Source of the DNA: Bacteriovoracaceae bacterium
Lineage (GTDB): Bacteria; Bdellovibrionota; Bacteriovoracia; Bacteriovoracales; Bacteriovoracaceae
Length of the DNA stretch: 7,861 nucleotides
Direction: 5' to 3'
Assembly: GCA_023954595.1 (NCBI GenBank)
Contig: JAGSHJ010000135.1
Span: forward strand, 1-7,861
Position numbers and translations under genes: made by a program. Positions 1 to 6,544 of the stretch are shown in pieces. The notes under the pieces were generated by a model. It searched no databases and was not told where the DNA came from. It saw nothing but the letters and a program-made list of their open reading frames with translations. Numbering within the stretch: position 1 is the first letter of the stretch; each line of letters begins with the position of its first letter.

Positions 1-96
1 AATATCAAGTTCAGCATGAACAAGCTTGGGGGTCACAAGAAGTAACTGCAACCCCAAAACACATACAAACCTACCTTTTATGGTCAATTCGTTCAT
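1..96 (-). CDS. N-terminus of an exported protein of unknown function (partial, runs off the left edge)
   Basis: Reading the minus strand from an ATG at 96-94 gives 32 open residues to the window edge. They begin MNELTIKGRFVC, followed by a hydrophobic stretch (VLGLQLLLV) and then PKLVHA|ELDI. This has the form of a Sec signal peptide: a charged start, a hydrophobic core, and a V-H-A signal peptidase I site with cleavage before Glu29. A GAGAG Shine-Dalgarno lies 6-7 bases upstream of the ATG. The start lies inside the preceding lipoprotein gene in another frame, so the two overlap by 26 bases and are probably translationally coupled. Too little of the mature protein is visible to name a family. 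The signal peptide and ribosome-binding site are seen directly; that the frame stays open further left is inference. Confidence 0.6.
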   Translation of the reverse strand, partial: MNELTIKGRFVCVLGLQLLLVTPKLVHAELDI

Positions 97-223
97 AGAT
101 TCTCTCATTTTGGTTCATATCTTTTAATGTATTTGAATTATCTGTGTGAACTTTACTTGTACTTGAACAAGCAAGTGCCATCATAGCGATAGCAACGATT
201 AATAGTCTCTGAGTAATATACAT
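71..223 (-). CDS. small lipoprotein, 50 residues
   Basis: An ATG at 223-221 is preceded at a 6-base spacing by a strong AGGAG (234-230) and opens a 50-codon frame ending in TAG at 73-71. The protein begins MYITQRLLIVAIAMMALACSSTSK. It has Arg6, a hydrophobic core at residues 7-17, and a lipobox L-A-C at 17-19 with Cys19 as the lipidation site. Ser-Ser follow the Cys, so no Asp retention signal is seen at +2 and transport to the outer membrane is plausible. The mature part is only about 32 residues, is polar (KDMNQNERIYERIDHKR) and has no recognised domain. It lies 64 bases after the Cys-rich gene and overlaps the start of the next exported protein. Many bacteria encode such tiny lipoproteins and their roles are rarely known; this one may be an entericidin-like or structural lipoprotein, but nothing here identifies it. 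Confidence 0.7.
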   Translation of the reverse strand: MYITQRLLIVAIAMMALACSSTSKVHTDNSNTLKDMNQNERIYERIDHKR

Positions 224-287
224 AATTTTCTCCTAATTACTTTAGTAAGCGTTTTAAGCAAGATTGATTGCTAGTCTTAAAATAGAA

Positions 288-647
288 TTAGGAAAAGAGT
301 GGCGGCTTTAATGCCGGATCAAGAAATGGCAATCTATAGTCACTATAGAAGTACCACTGGATTCTAGATGAAAAAGGTGAACTGATACTAGATGCATCAT
401 ATCCGCTAGTTAAAAGATAAGTTGAGCTACAAGAGCAAGCACTCTTACAGCAATCTTCGGTTTCTGAACATCCATCATCTTTACAGTCATCACAGTGTGA
501 GTTTTCATAAGAAGATAATGACTGAGTATCACTCGTTCCCTCTTCCATAGAAGACACAACTTGGTCAAAATCAAATTCAAGCACTTCAGAAAATGAAGTA
601 CTCATAAATGAAAAGATGGTGAATATACAAATAAACCTTACTAGCAT
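288..647 (-). CDS. secreted Cys/Asp-rich small protein, 119 residues
   Basis: The product starts MLVRFICIFTIFSFMSTSFS, a hydrophobic signal peptide probably cleaved near S-F-S|E at residues 20-21. An acidic Ser-rich linker follows, then a dense cluster at residues 51-73 (HCDDCKDDGCSETEDCC.SACSCS) with seven Cys, one His and many Asp/Glu. The C-terminus is LDPALKPPLFS. No known domain is certain. The layout (signal peptide, His/Asp/Cys cluster, C-terminal Pro-Pro tail) recalls small Cys-rich proteins encoded beside CzcA-type metal-efflux RND genes in Bacteroidota and beside heavy-metal efflux loci in Proteobacteria, so a periplasmic metal-binding or sensing role is a reasonable inference. A longer frame from an ATG at 674 is open, but that ATG lies inside a near-consensus promoter and would not be on the transcript. 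The ATG at 647 is therefore preferred, with no Shine-Dalgarno and probably leaderless. The gene follows the efflux-operon terminator in the same direction. Confidence 0.72.
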   Translation of the reverse strand: MLVRFICIFTIFSFMSTSFSEVLEFDFDQVVSSMEEGTSDTQSLSSYENSHCDDCKDDGCSETEDCCKSACSCSSTYLLTSGYDASSISSPFSSRIQWYFYSDYRLPFLDPALKPPLFS

Positions 648-654
648 TGTCGAA

Positions 655-684
655 ATTATATATAAAAAACCCATGCGCAGTCAA
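655..684 (-). promoter_or_regulatory. sigma-70-type promoter of the Cys-rich gene
   Basis: On the minus strand TTGACT (684-679) and a perfect TATAAT (660-655) are separated by 18 bases, close to the sigma-70 consensus. A TSS about 7 bases after the -10 falls at 648-647, that is at or one base before the ATG at 647-645. The transcript would therefore be leaderless or nearly so. An 8-bp palindrome TGAATTCA (685-692) abuts the -35 and could be a protein-binding site, though a palindrome this short can occur by chance. Confidence 0.7.
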
Positions 685-729
685 TGAATTCAATTTTTTC
701 CCAGCTCGACTTTGGCCGTGCAACACACT

Positions 730-753
730 AAAAGAGGGAGCAGAAGCTCCCTC
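730..753 (-). terminator. intrinsic terminator of the efflux operon
   Basis: There is a perfect 8-bp stem, GAGGGAGC (734-741) and GCTCCCTC (746-753), with a 4-base loop. On the minus strand it is followed by TTTT (733-730). It begins 32 bases after the permease stop codon and lies upstream of the promoter of the Cys-rich gene, so it separates the two transcription units. The T tract is short, so some readthrough is possible. Confidence 0.75.
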
Positions 754-785
754 ACAGCAATTAAAAATATGTTATATCTCTACAA

Positions 786-3700
786 TTAAACGGTTTGTGC
801 CTGCTCAACTTGTTGCACGTCATCAACCTGTTCAGTCTTATCTTTTTTGAAGAATCCAATCATCTTCTCAAGATAGTTATAAACCAGTGGAATTAGTACA
901 AATGTAAAGAACATGGATGCAATCATCCCTCCGACAACAACCGCTCCCATTGATGCCTTCACTCCGTCATTATCAAACAACTGAGGAAGTGTACCAGCGA
1001 TTACGGCCAAAGATGTCATCGCAATAGGTCTGAACCTCTCTTCAGAAGCTAGCCAAAGAGCGTCTTGGATTCCTTTGCCATTTTGTCTGTGCACCATTGT
1101 CTGATCAAGAAGGAGAATAGCGTTGTTAACCGCAAGACCTACTAACATGACAAATGCCATCATCGAACCAATATTGATTGTAAATTCCATGAAGAACAGG
1201 AAGTAAAATACACCAACAAATGATGTAAATACCGCACTTACAATTGTAAATGGATGGATGAACGAGTTTAGAATCGCAACCAAGAGCATGTAAGTTAAAA
1301 TAACCGCCATCAAGAATGCTGTCGCAATCTCTTGTCCTGTCTCGGCCATACTCTCCGCTCTACCAGTGAAAGCGTAATCATAGCCCTCTTCGAAATCAAT
1401 ACCTTTGAACTTTTCAGCAAGAAAGGCCTGTACTTCATTGGCAGATGACTTTGAAAGATATCCACTCAATTGAATGATTCTTCTTTTATCTCTTCGCTTA
1501 AGCGGTGGAAGCGCTTTTTGAACTTCAAGATTTCCTAGTCTAGAGATAGGTAGAAGTCCTCCCTTTGTATCAATGTACAAAGACGAAATATCATCGATAT
1601 TACGTTTAAATTCATCTGCAATTGTAACATTTATATCAAACTCTTCCCCACGCTCTCTAAACACAGCAACGTCATCTCCGGTTACTGCAGTTCTAATCAA
1701 AGGCCCTACTTCTGAATTGGATACACCAAATCTTTGAAGTGTTTGTGAGTTCGGTAAGAAAACAATCTCATCTTTTGGATCTTTATGCGTTGAAGTAATA
1801 GAGCGGAAAAACCCTGAATCCTTCATGATCGACTCCATTTTCTTGGAAAGCTCAACCATGTTTTCATATTCAACACCACGAACGTCGATAGTTACATCTG
1901 CCTGGCCTGAAGCTCCCCCACCAGCACCTCTGGCCATCGTAATACTAGCATCTGGAATCTTAGCAAATTGTGGAGTCAGTAGATTTATAATATCCACATC
2001 ACTTCTATTTCTTTTTTCTAAATCTTCCAGGTTAACAATAACACTAGCATTCTCATAGCCGTCCTCACCAACGATGGATAAAAAGCTTTCCACTTCTGGG
2101 ACTTCGTCTAAATAGTCTTCAATTTTTCCTACTGCGTTTTGAGTCTCACTCAACGCAGATCCTTGAGGCATCTCAACAGTGATTCTAACGATATCTTCAT
2201 CTGAAGTTGAAAAGAACTCTCCACCGATATACGGCATGATAAACATAGGACTTGCAATGATCATGAAGATAACTACAAGTGAAGTCTTTGGAATTTTAAA
2301 CAAAACGTTAAATATCTTTTTGTACTCAGTAAGTAAAAAGGCCAAAGTCGCATCAACTGGACGAACTAGAACACGGTTAAGAAATCTTCTAACCGGTCCA
2401 TCGTCTTTGTGTGAATCATGCTCAACCATTTTACGATTCAATAGCGCTCCACACATCATAGGAGTCAAAGTAAATGAGCCTATTACTGAGAATATTGTTG
2501 CAAACACAACAGTCAGACCAAACTGGTTCATGAACTGGCCAACCATGCCGCCCATAAATGCAATCGGAGTAAAAACAACCAGGTTTGTACCTGCCGATGC
2601 AAGTACTGCAAGGGCCACATCTTTTGTCCCTTGAATTGCTGCCTCATGTGACTCAAGTCCTTGCTCAAGTCTTGAGACGACAGATTCAATAATAACAATA
2701 GCGTTGGCAATTAAGGTTCCTAGCGCGGTACCTACCGCCAAAAGGGTCATCATGTTGATACTGAACTTGGCAATATCCATTAATAAGAATGAAGATATAA
2801 TAGAAGTCGGAATAACAACTGCAGCAATGAAAGTTACTCTAAAGTTTCCAAGAAACATAAATAGAATAATAACTGTCAACACAACCCCAACGGCGATGTT
2901 AACTAAAGTGTTATTTGTATTTGCGATAATTCTAGTTGTGGAGTCAGATGCAACTTCAAGCTTTGTTCCCTCAGGAAGCGTTCCGGCAATTCTTTCAATC
3001 TCTGTTCTAGCTCTTTTAGCAATACTAATCGCATCACCGTCAGAGAGTTTATTGATTGCAAGTGTTACAGAGCCTTTACCGTTCCATCTTGAAATAGTCT
3101 CAACATCTTCCGCACCATCCACAATAGTAGCAACATCACTTAACTTGATACTGATACCTTCTTTAGTAACAAGCGGCATCTCACGAATGTCTTTAACCGT
3201 TTGAAATTCACCTTGAAAACGAACAGTTACTTCGTTTTGACCCTGAGTGATTGAACCACCAGGAACGTTTAAGTTTCGCTTCTTAATTGCACTTGAGATG
3301 TCTGTCAGAGTTACAAAGTATCTCTGCATTAGGTTTCTATTTAAATTAATATTGATTTGACGCTCAAGTCCACCAGAGATGTCTACAGATGCAACACCAG
3401 GCACTGTGGATAGAAGTGGCTTAACCTTGTCATCCGCCATTTGGTATAAATCTCTTCCACCCAGTTTATCTGAGGATAGAGTCAAATAGAAGATAGGTGT
3501 CACAAGCGGGTCAAACTTTGAAATAATTGGTCGCTCTGCCGCATCTGGCAATTCGTTTAAGATGGCCTCAACCTTGTCCTTAACTTCAATTGCCTTATTG
3601 TTAACATCTGCTTCGATTTCAAATTCGATCATCAATAGCCCAAAACTCTCATAGGCGTTACCGTTGATCTTTTTGATATCGGAAATCTCTGCTACCGCAT

Positions 3701-3899
3701 CTTCAATCTTTTTTAAGAGCTGTGTTTCAACCTCTACAGGTGTGGCACCAGGGTATGGCATATTCACACTTACAATTGGATACTCAATTCGAGGTGTTGC
3801 CTCGATAATTAGGCTTTTATAAGAAAAAAGCCCTAAAACTACGAAAACCAAAATAAAGACGATGGTCATCGCAGGTCGTTTTACAAATGTTTCAATCAT
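786..3899 (-). CDS. RND-family efflux permease (AcrB/HAE-like) lacking the canonical proton-relay residues
   Basis: This 1037-residue inner-membrane transporter has the usual RND length and plan. TM1 is at about 10-28, followed by a large periplasmic porter/docking loop (about 30-330, with the family-typical PYPGATPVEVE at 48-58). TM2-6 span about 331-483, TM7 about 538-556, a second periplasmic loop about 560-855, and TM8-12 about 858-1008. It should export hydrophobic or amphiphilic compounds with the adaptor and TolC-like protein encoded just upstream. The oddity is in the relay. TM4 reads GTLIANAIVIIE (394-405), where AcrB-type pumps have D-D-A-I-V, so the two essential Asp are Ala398 and Asn399. 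TM10 reads GLAVNNAILLLD (921-932), with Asn925 in place of AcrB Lys940. The TM11 Arg (R955) and Thr (T962) are kept. The HME (CusA/CzcA) pattern D-A-A is also absent, so this is not a standard metal pump. The start overlaps the adaptor stop (ATGA), and GGAG (3910-3907) lies 7 bases upstream. The substrate is not predictable from sequence. Confidence 0.93.
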   Translation of the reverse strand: MIETFVKRPAMTIVFILVFVVLGLFSYKSLIIEATPRIEYPIVSVNMPYPGATPVEVETQLLKKIEDAVAEISDIKKINGNAYESFGLLMIEFEIEADVNNKAIEVKDKVEAILNELPDAAERPIISKFDPLVTPIFYLTLSSDKLGGRDLYQMADDKVKPLLSTVPGVASVDISGGLERQININLNRNLMQRYFVTLTDISSAIKKRNLNVPGGSITQGQNEVTVRFQGEFQTVKDIREMPLVTKEGISIKLSDVATIVDGAEDVETISRWNGKGSVTLAINKLSDGDAISIAKRARTEIERIAGTLPEGTKLEVASDSTTRIIANTNNTLVNIAVGVVLTVIILFMFLGNFRVTFIAAVVIPTSIISSFLLMDIAKFSINMMTLLAVGTALGTLIANAIVIIESVVSRLEQGLESHEAAIQGTKDVALAVLASAGTNLVVFTPIAFMGGMVGQFMNQFGLTVVFATIFSVIGSFTLTPMMCGALLNRKMVEHDSHKDDGPVRRFLNRVLVRPVDATLAFLLTEYKKIFNVLFKIPKTSLVVIFMIIASPMFIMPYIGGEFFSTSDEDIVRITVEMPQGSALSETQNAVGKIEDYLDEVPEVESFLSIVGEDGYENASVIVNLEDLEKRNRSDVDIINLLTPQFAKIPDASITMARGAGGGASGQADVTIDVRGVEYENMVELSKKMESIMKDSGFFRSITSTHKDPKDEIVFLPNSQTLQRFGVSNSEVGPLIRTAVTGDDVAVFRERGEEFDINVTIADEFKRNIDDISSLYIDTKGGLLPISRLGNLEVQKALPPLKRRDKRRIIQLSGYLSKSSANEVQAFLAEKFKGIDFEEGYDYAFTGRAESMAETGQEIATAFLMAVILTYMLLVAILNSFIHPFTIVSAVFTSFVGVFYFLFFMEFTINIGSMMAFVMLVGLAVNNAILLLDQTMVHRQNGKGIQDALWLASEERFRPIAMTSLAVIAGTLPQLFDNDGVKASMGAVVVGGMIASMFFTFVLIPLVYNYLEKMIGFFKKDKTEQVDDVQQVEQAQTV

Positions 3900-4564
3900 T
3901 TCTGTTCTCCACTTACAATTCTTGCCACATCGCCTTTCTCAAGAGTGCTGGCTCCTCTAACAATTATATTTTCCCCAACACTGAGGCCTTTGGTTACTTG
4001 CACATACATTTGAGACTCCTGGCCTTTAGTGACTTCTCTCTTCACGGCCTTCTTGTCTTTTAACATCCATACAAAGTTGGATTTTCCATCCCTCACTATA
4101 GAGGTTGATGGAACCGCAATAACGTTGTGTAAGGTTTTAATATTTACATCCACGACAACATTCTTACCTGCTTGTGGAACAACAGGAGCGTAACTTTTAA
4201 CCACAACCTTATAAAGACCTGTATTGGTGTCAGCGAATGCATTTTTTTGAGCGACGATACCTTTAACAAACTTGTTATTCGCAGAAAGGATTCGTGCCAT
4301 CTGGCCTTTTTGAATCTTATTCCACTGTATTTTAGAGACCATCAACTCAACTCTTTTATTTGAGTACTCCCCTGTTACTCTTTCATAGAACAGAAGATCA
4401 TCCTTTTTAATATTGAAGGTCTCTACAGGTTTACCGTACTTTTTGTACTCATTATTAATGGAAATAGTGGGAGCATTTCTTTTATCTTTAATGACTCCAA
4501 TTTTCCATGCAACAGAGCCTGCGACTAGGCCTACGAGCCCAATATAAAAAACGGATCTAATCAT
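3896..4564 (-). CDS. truncated-architecture periplasmic adaptor (RND membrane-fusion protein) without hairpin domain
   Basis: This 222-residue protein lies between TolC-like and RND genes, where the adaptor is expected. Residues 5-24 form a membrane anchor or uncleaved signal, and PVETFNIKKDD (46-56) matches the usual strand entering the membrane-proximal domain. From about 71 it runs straight into beta-barrel-like sequence (VELMVSKIQWNKIQKGQ; GLYKVVVKS at 116-124; AGKNVVVDV at 132-140). It then continues into the membrane-proximal domain (IAVPSTSIVRDG, VWMLKDKKAVKREVTKG, GLSVGENIIVRG). Adaptors of this family are usually about 350-400 residues. Missing here are the lipoyl half-motifs and the alpha-helical hairpin that normally sit between the first strand and the barrel, around residues 64-72. 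The gene overlaps both neighbours by 4 bases (ATGA), so no leftover DNA encodes the missing part. It may be a minimal adaptor, comparable in spirit to hairpin-less BesA of Borrelia, or it may need a second adaptor encoded elsewhere. Confidence 0.82.
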   Translation of the reverse strand: MIRSVFYIGLVGLVAGSVAWKIGVIKDKRNAPTISINNEYKKYGKPVETFNIKKDDLLFYERVTGEYSNKRVELMVSKIQWNKIQKGQMARILSANNKFVKGIVAQKNAFADTNTGLYKVVVKSYAPVVPQAGKNVVVDVNIKTLHNVIAVPSTSIVRDGKSNFVWMLKDKKAVKREVTKGQESQMYVQVTKGLSVGENIIVRGASTLEKGDVARIVSGEQK

Positions 4565-5868
4565 TTCATCACCACCTTTTTAGTAAATCTCTTAATAGAT
4601 GCCTTGTTTCTGTAAATCTCAAAAAGAGCGCTTTGCTGTTGAATACGAGCATTCGTTAAAGAACTCTCAGCGGTGTTGAGATCGTTTCTTGTGGCACCAC
4701 CAGTCTCAAATCTTGTTCTTGTAAGCTCATACCCACGCTTGGCTAGGTTTACTGCTCTTTTAGCTGCAGCATATTTTTCTATATTGGCCTTATACTCTTC
4801 AATTGAAGATGCCAGCTCTACTGCCAGGGATTCTTTTTGTTTTTTAAGCTCAATCTTGGCCTTCACTGAATCGAGTACTGCTTGACGGTGTCTGGCCGTT
4901 ACAGCACCACCTTCAAAAATAGGAATATTCAAACTGATTCCCACAGCTGAAGAGGTAAACATGTTGTTATCTTCAGGTGGCATATCATTTCCTGTACCGC
5001 TATAGCTAATTTGTCCAAATGCCGAGATCACTGGATAGTGTTCAGCTTTAGCAAGCTTAGACTGCTTGTCTGCAATCTCAGCAGCAAGTGCCACTGTTTG
5101 AATTGAAGGATTTTTATAGGCCTCATCTAGAAGTTCACTCTTTTTAAGTGCTGGAAACAACTCCGACATAGAAGTAGTTAGAATTGGCATTTGCTTGATT
5201 GGCATCTCTGTTAAAAGATTAAGCTGAAGGTAAGCAAGCTTTAAATTTTTCTGAGCATCACTTACCATAGGTGCTCTACTGGCGATGTCTGCTGCCATTC
5301 TAATGTTATCAAAGCGCGGAACACGTCCACCTTGGAATCTTCTTTGAAGTGCTTGTAGGTTTCTTTTAGCATTTTGAAGAGAGTCTTTTGCAATTTGAAG
5401 AACTTCGTTTGCTGATAAAGCGTTGAAGTACGCAATTTCTACTGCATATCGCATTTCTCTCTCTACCGCCTCTTTCGCTGTTTCACGTGCTTGTGAAGAA
5501 ATCTTTGCAAGATCAAGTGCGGTGCTCACTCGTCCAAAGCTATATAGAACTTGGTTTAGTTGAAGAGTTGATAAAAGCTCCCAATCTTCTTTTATGGAGG
5601 CGCTTGTACCAGCAATTTGAATCACTGGAGACTTTGTGTGACGAATTGATTGTATGTTAGCCGAAACCTGTGGCAACACACTCGCCCAAGCTTCTTTGAT
5701 CTGAGCTTGTGCCCGCTCAATTTCAACTGCGGCCTGTTGAACGTCTTCACTTCGTTTGAGTCCTAGTTTTACAGCTTCTTCCAAGCTTAGTTTTTGATTT
5801 TGTCCAAAGGCATTGGGAACAATGCCCCAGTTACCTACAAACAACATCACCAACAAGATATTTTTCAT
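4561..5868 (-). CDS. TolC-like outer-membrane efflux protein (OEP family)
   Basis: This 435-residue protein is the likely outer-membrane exit duct of the exporter. It starts MKNILLVMLFVG with a Sec signal peptide, probably cleaved after N-A-F-G (about 22). The mature part begins KLSLEEAVKLGLKRS, typical of the family. Two OEP repeats are visible, about 25-215 and 245-430. Each is long amphipathic helix with helix-turn tips FQGGRVPRFDNIRMA (178-192) and FETGGATRNDLNTAE (387-401), the usual conserved hairpin tips. Short strand-like segments (PQVSANIQS, VISAFGQISYSG, SAVGISLNIPIFEGG) should form the outer-membrane barrel. The length is normal, so the duct shows no obvious compensation for the short adaptor. 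AGGAG (5880-5876) stands 7 bases before the ATG and overlaps the TetR stop. Its TGA stop overlaps the adaptor ATG. No Cys follows the signal, so it is not lipid-anchored like OprM. Confidence 0.92.
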   Translation of the reverse strand: MKNILLVMLFVGNWGIVPNAFGQNQKLSLEEAVKLGLKRSEDVQQAAVEIERAQAQIKEAWASVLPQVSANIQSIRHTKSPVIQIAGTSASIKEDWELLSTLQLNQVLYSFGRVSTALDLAKISSQARETAKEAVEREMRYAVEIAYFNALSANEVLQIAKDSLQNAKRNLQALQRRFQGGRVPRFDNIRMAADIASRAPMVSDAQKNLKLAYLQLNLLTEMPIKQMPILTTSMSELFPALKKSELLDEAYKNPSIQTVALAAEIADKQSKLAKAEHYPVISAFGQISYSGTGNDMPPEDNNMFTSSAVGISLNIPIFEGGAVTARHRQAVLDSVKAKIELKKQKESLAVELASSIEEYKANIEKYAAAKRAVNLAKRGYELTRTRFETGGATRNDLNTAESSLTNARIQQQSALFEIYRNKASIKRFTKKVVMK

Positions 5869-5875
5869 TTATAAA

Positions 5876-5881
5876 CTCCTA
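5876..5881 (-). promoter_or_regulatory. Shine-Dalgarno of the TolC-like gene fused with the TetR stop codon
   Basis: The bases TAGGAG (5881-5876) combine the TAG stop of the upstream regulator with the AGGAG ribosome-binding site of the TolC-like gene, whose ATG is 7 bases further on. Ribosomes ending on the regulator would be placed at the next start. This supports one polycistronic mRNA and coupled translation of regulator and pump. Confidence 0.75.
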
Positions 5882-6490
5882 TTTTGAACTAACACCATTG
5901 ATAAATATTTCTGTTATATGTTTTGAATACTCTTTTCTATAATTAACGTCGTCTTTGATTGAACGACCAAATAGGCTCGCTCTCTGTGTGTCGTGAGAGA
6001 TGCCTTGAAGAAATGAGGACATGAAAAGCGAGGCGACCGTATATGACACAAGTTGATCCTGCATAAGACCTTTTGCTTGGGCTGCATCGAAGAAATCCAC
6101 GATCTTTTGAAATAACTGCACAAACGAATTTTGCATTGGGCACTCAACGTTTGCTGCTCTCTCTAACTCTCTTACTACAAGCTTTACTATATCTGGCCTT
6201 GAGGCGTAGGCCTCAAACATGTGAAGACTAAAAAGGGACAGTTTCGAGCGAAACTCCTCTATATCCTTAGGAGGGGTTAATACTCTTTGACCAAATGAAA
6301 GGGTTTCATGACCAAACTGCTCGATACAGGCCTGATAAAGACCTTGTTTCCCGGAGAAGTAATAGCTGATTGAGGAGATGTTCACTTGAGCTTGGGCAGC
6401 AATCTCTCTGACGGATGTGCCATCGTAGCCCTTCTCTAAAAAGAGTTCTTGGGCCTCGCTGATTAATGTATCTCGCGTCGATTTAGTCAT
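5879..6490 (-). CDS. TetR/AcrR-family repressor, CecR-like, first gene of the efflux operon
   Basis: This DNA-binding regulator has 203 residues from the ATG at 6490-6488. The N-terminal TetR domain is clear: LISEAQELFLEKGYDG (9-24), then the helix-turn-helix TSVREIAAQAQVNISSISYYFSGKQGLYQ region at about 25-53. The remainder (about 75-200, including RPDIVKLVVRELERAA and the LFMSSFLQGISHDT helix) resembles the C-terminal domain of CecR (YbiH)-type regulators, which often precede HlyD/RND export genes. It probably represses its own operon by binding the two palindromes 25-75 bases upstream and is released by the pump's substrate; this is inference from layout. An in-frame TTG at 6499 could add three residues (M-I-A), but neither start has a good Shine-Dalgarno and the ATG is the simpler choice. 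The stop codon lies inside the TolC gene's ribosome-binding site. Confidence 0.88.
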   Translation of the reverse strand: MTKSTRDTLISEAQELFLEKGYDGTSVREIAAQAQVNISSISYYFSGKQGLYQACIEQFGHETLSFGQRVLTPPKDIEEFRSKLSLFSLHMFEAYASRPDIVKLVVRELERAANVECPMQNSFVQLFQKIVDFFDAAQAKGLMQDQLVSYTVASLFMSSFLQGISHDTQRASLFGRSIKDDVNYRKEYSKHITEIFINGVSSK

Positions 6491-6515
6491 AGCAATCAAA
6501 TGTTTGTTTTAAAAA

Positions 6516-6533
6516 GTAAACCACATCGTTTAC
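6516..6533. promoter_or_regulatory. palindromic operator 1 (TetR-type)
   Basis: GTAAAC (6516-6521) and GTTTAC (6528-6533) form a perfect 6-bp inverted repeat around a 6-base spacer. The flanks AAAA on the left and CCCA on the right are shared with operator 2, making a 25-base near-repeat (6512-6536). It lies 26 bases before the ATG of the minus-strand TetR, downstream of that gene's likely promoter, so a bound repressor would block elongation or initiation. TetR-family proteins usually bind palindromes of this size next to their own gene. Confidence 0.8.
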
Positions 6534-6544
6534 CCACAAAACCA

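Noticed and set aside
257..272. AGCAA-GATTGA-TTGCT hairpin as a terminator after the Cys-rich gene
   Set aside because: The stem is only 5 bp and no T tract follows, so the downstream lipoprotein gene may be co-transcribed.
648..674. Upstream ATG at 674 as the start of the Cys-rich protein
   Set aside because: It sits between the -35 and -10 elements of a near-consensus promoter, and the extra nine residues add nothing to the signal peptide.
647..850. Plus-strand 67-codon frame
   Set aside because: It runs antisense through the promoter of the Cys-rich gene, the terminator hairpin and the end of the permease gene, has no ribosome-binding site and no protein-like composition.
1825..3204. Several plus- and minus-strand frames of 60-166 codons within the permease gene
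   Set aside because: They are shadows of the permease reading frame, with low-complexity antisense composition and no start signals.
3896..4564. Adaptor gene as a frameshifted pseudogene
   Set aside because: The frame is continuous, ends overlap both neighbours by ATGA, and no leftover lipoyl or hairpin coding sequence exists in any frame around it.
6491..6499. TTG at 6499 as start of the minus-strand TetR
   Set aside because: It adds only three residues before an in-frame ATG and has no Shine-Dalgarno; the ATG at 6490 is simpler, though not proven.
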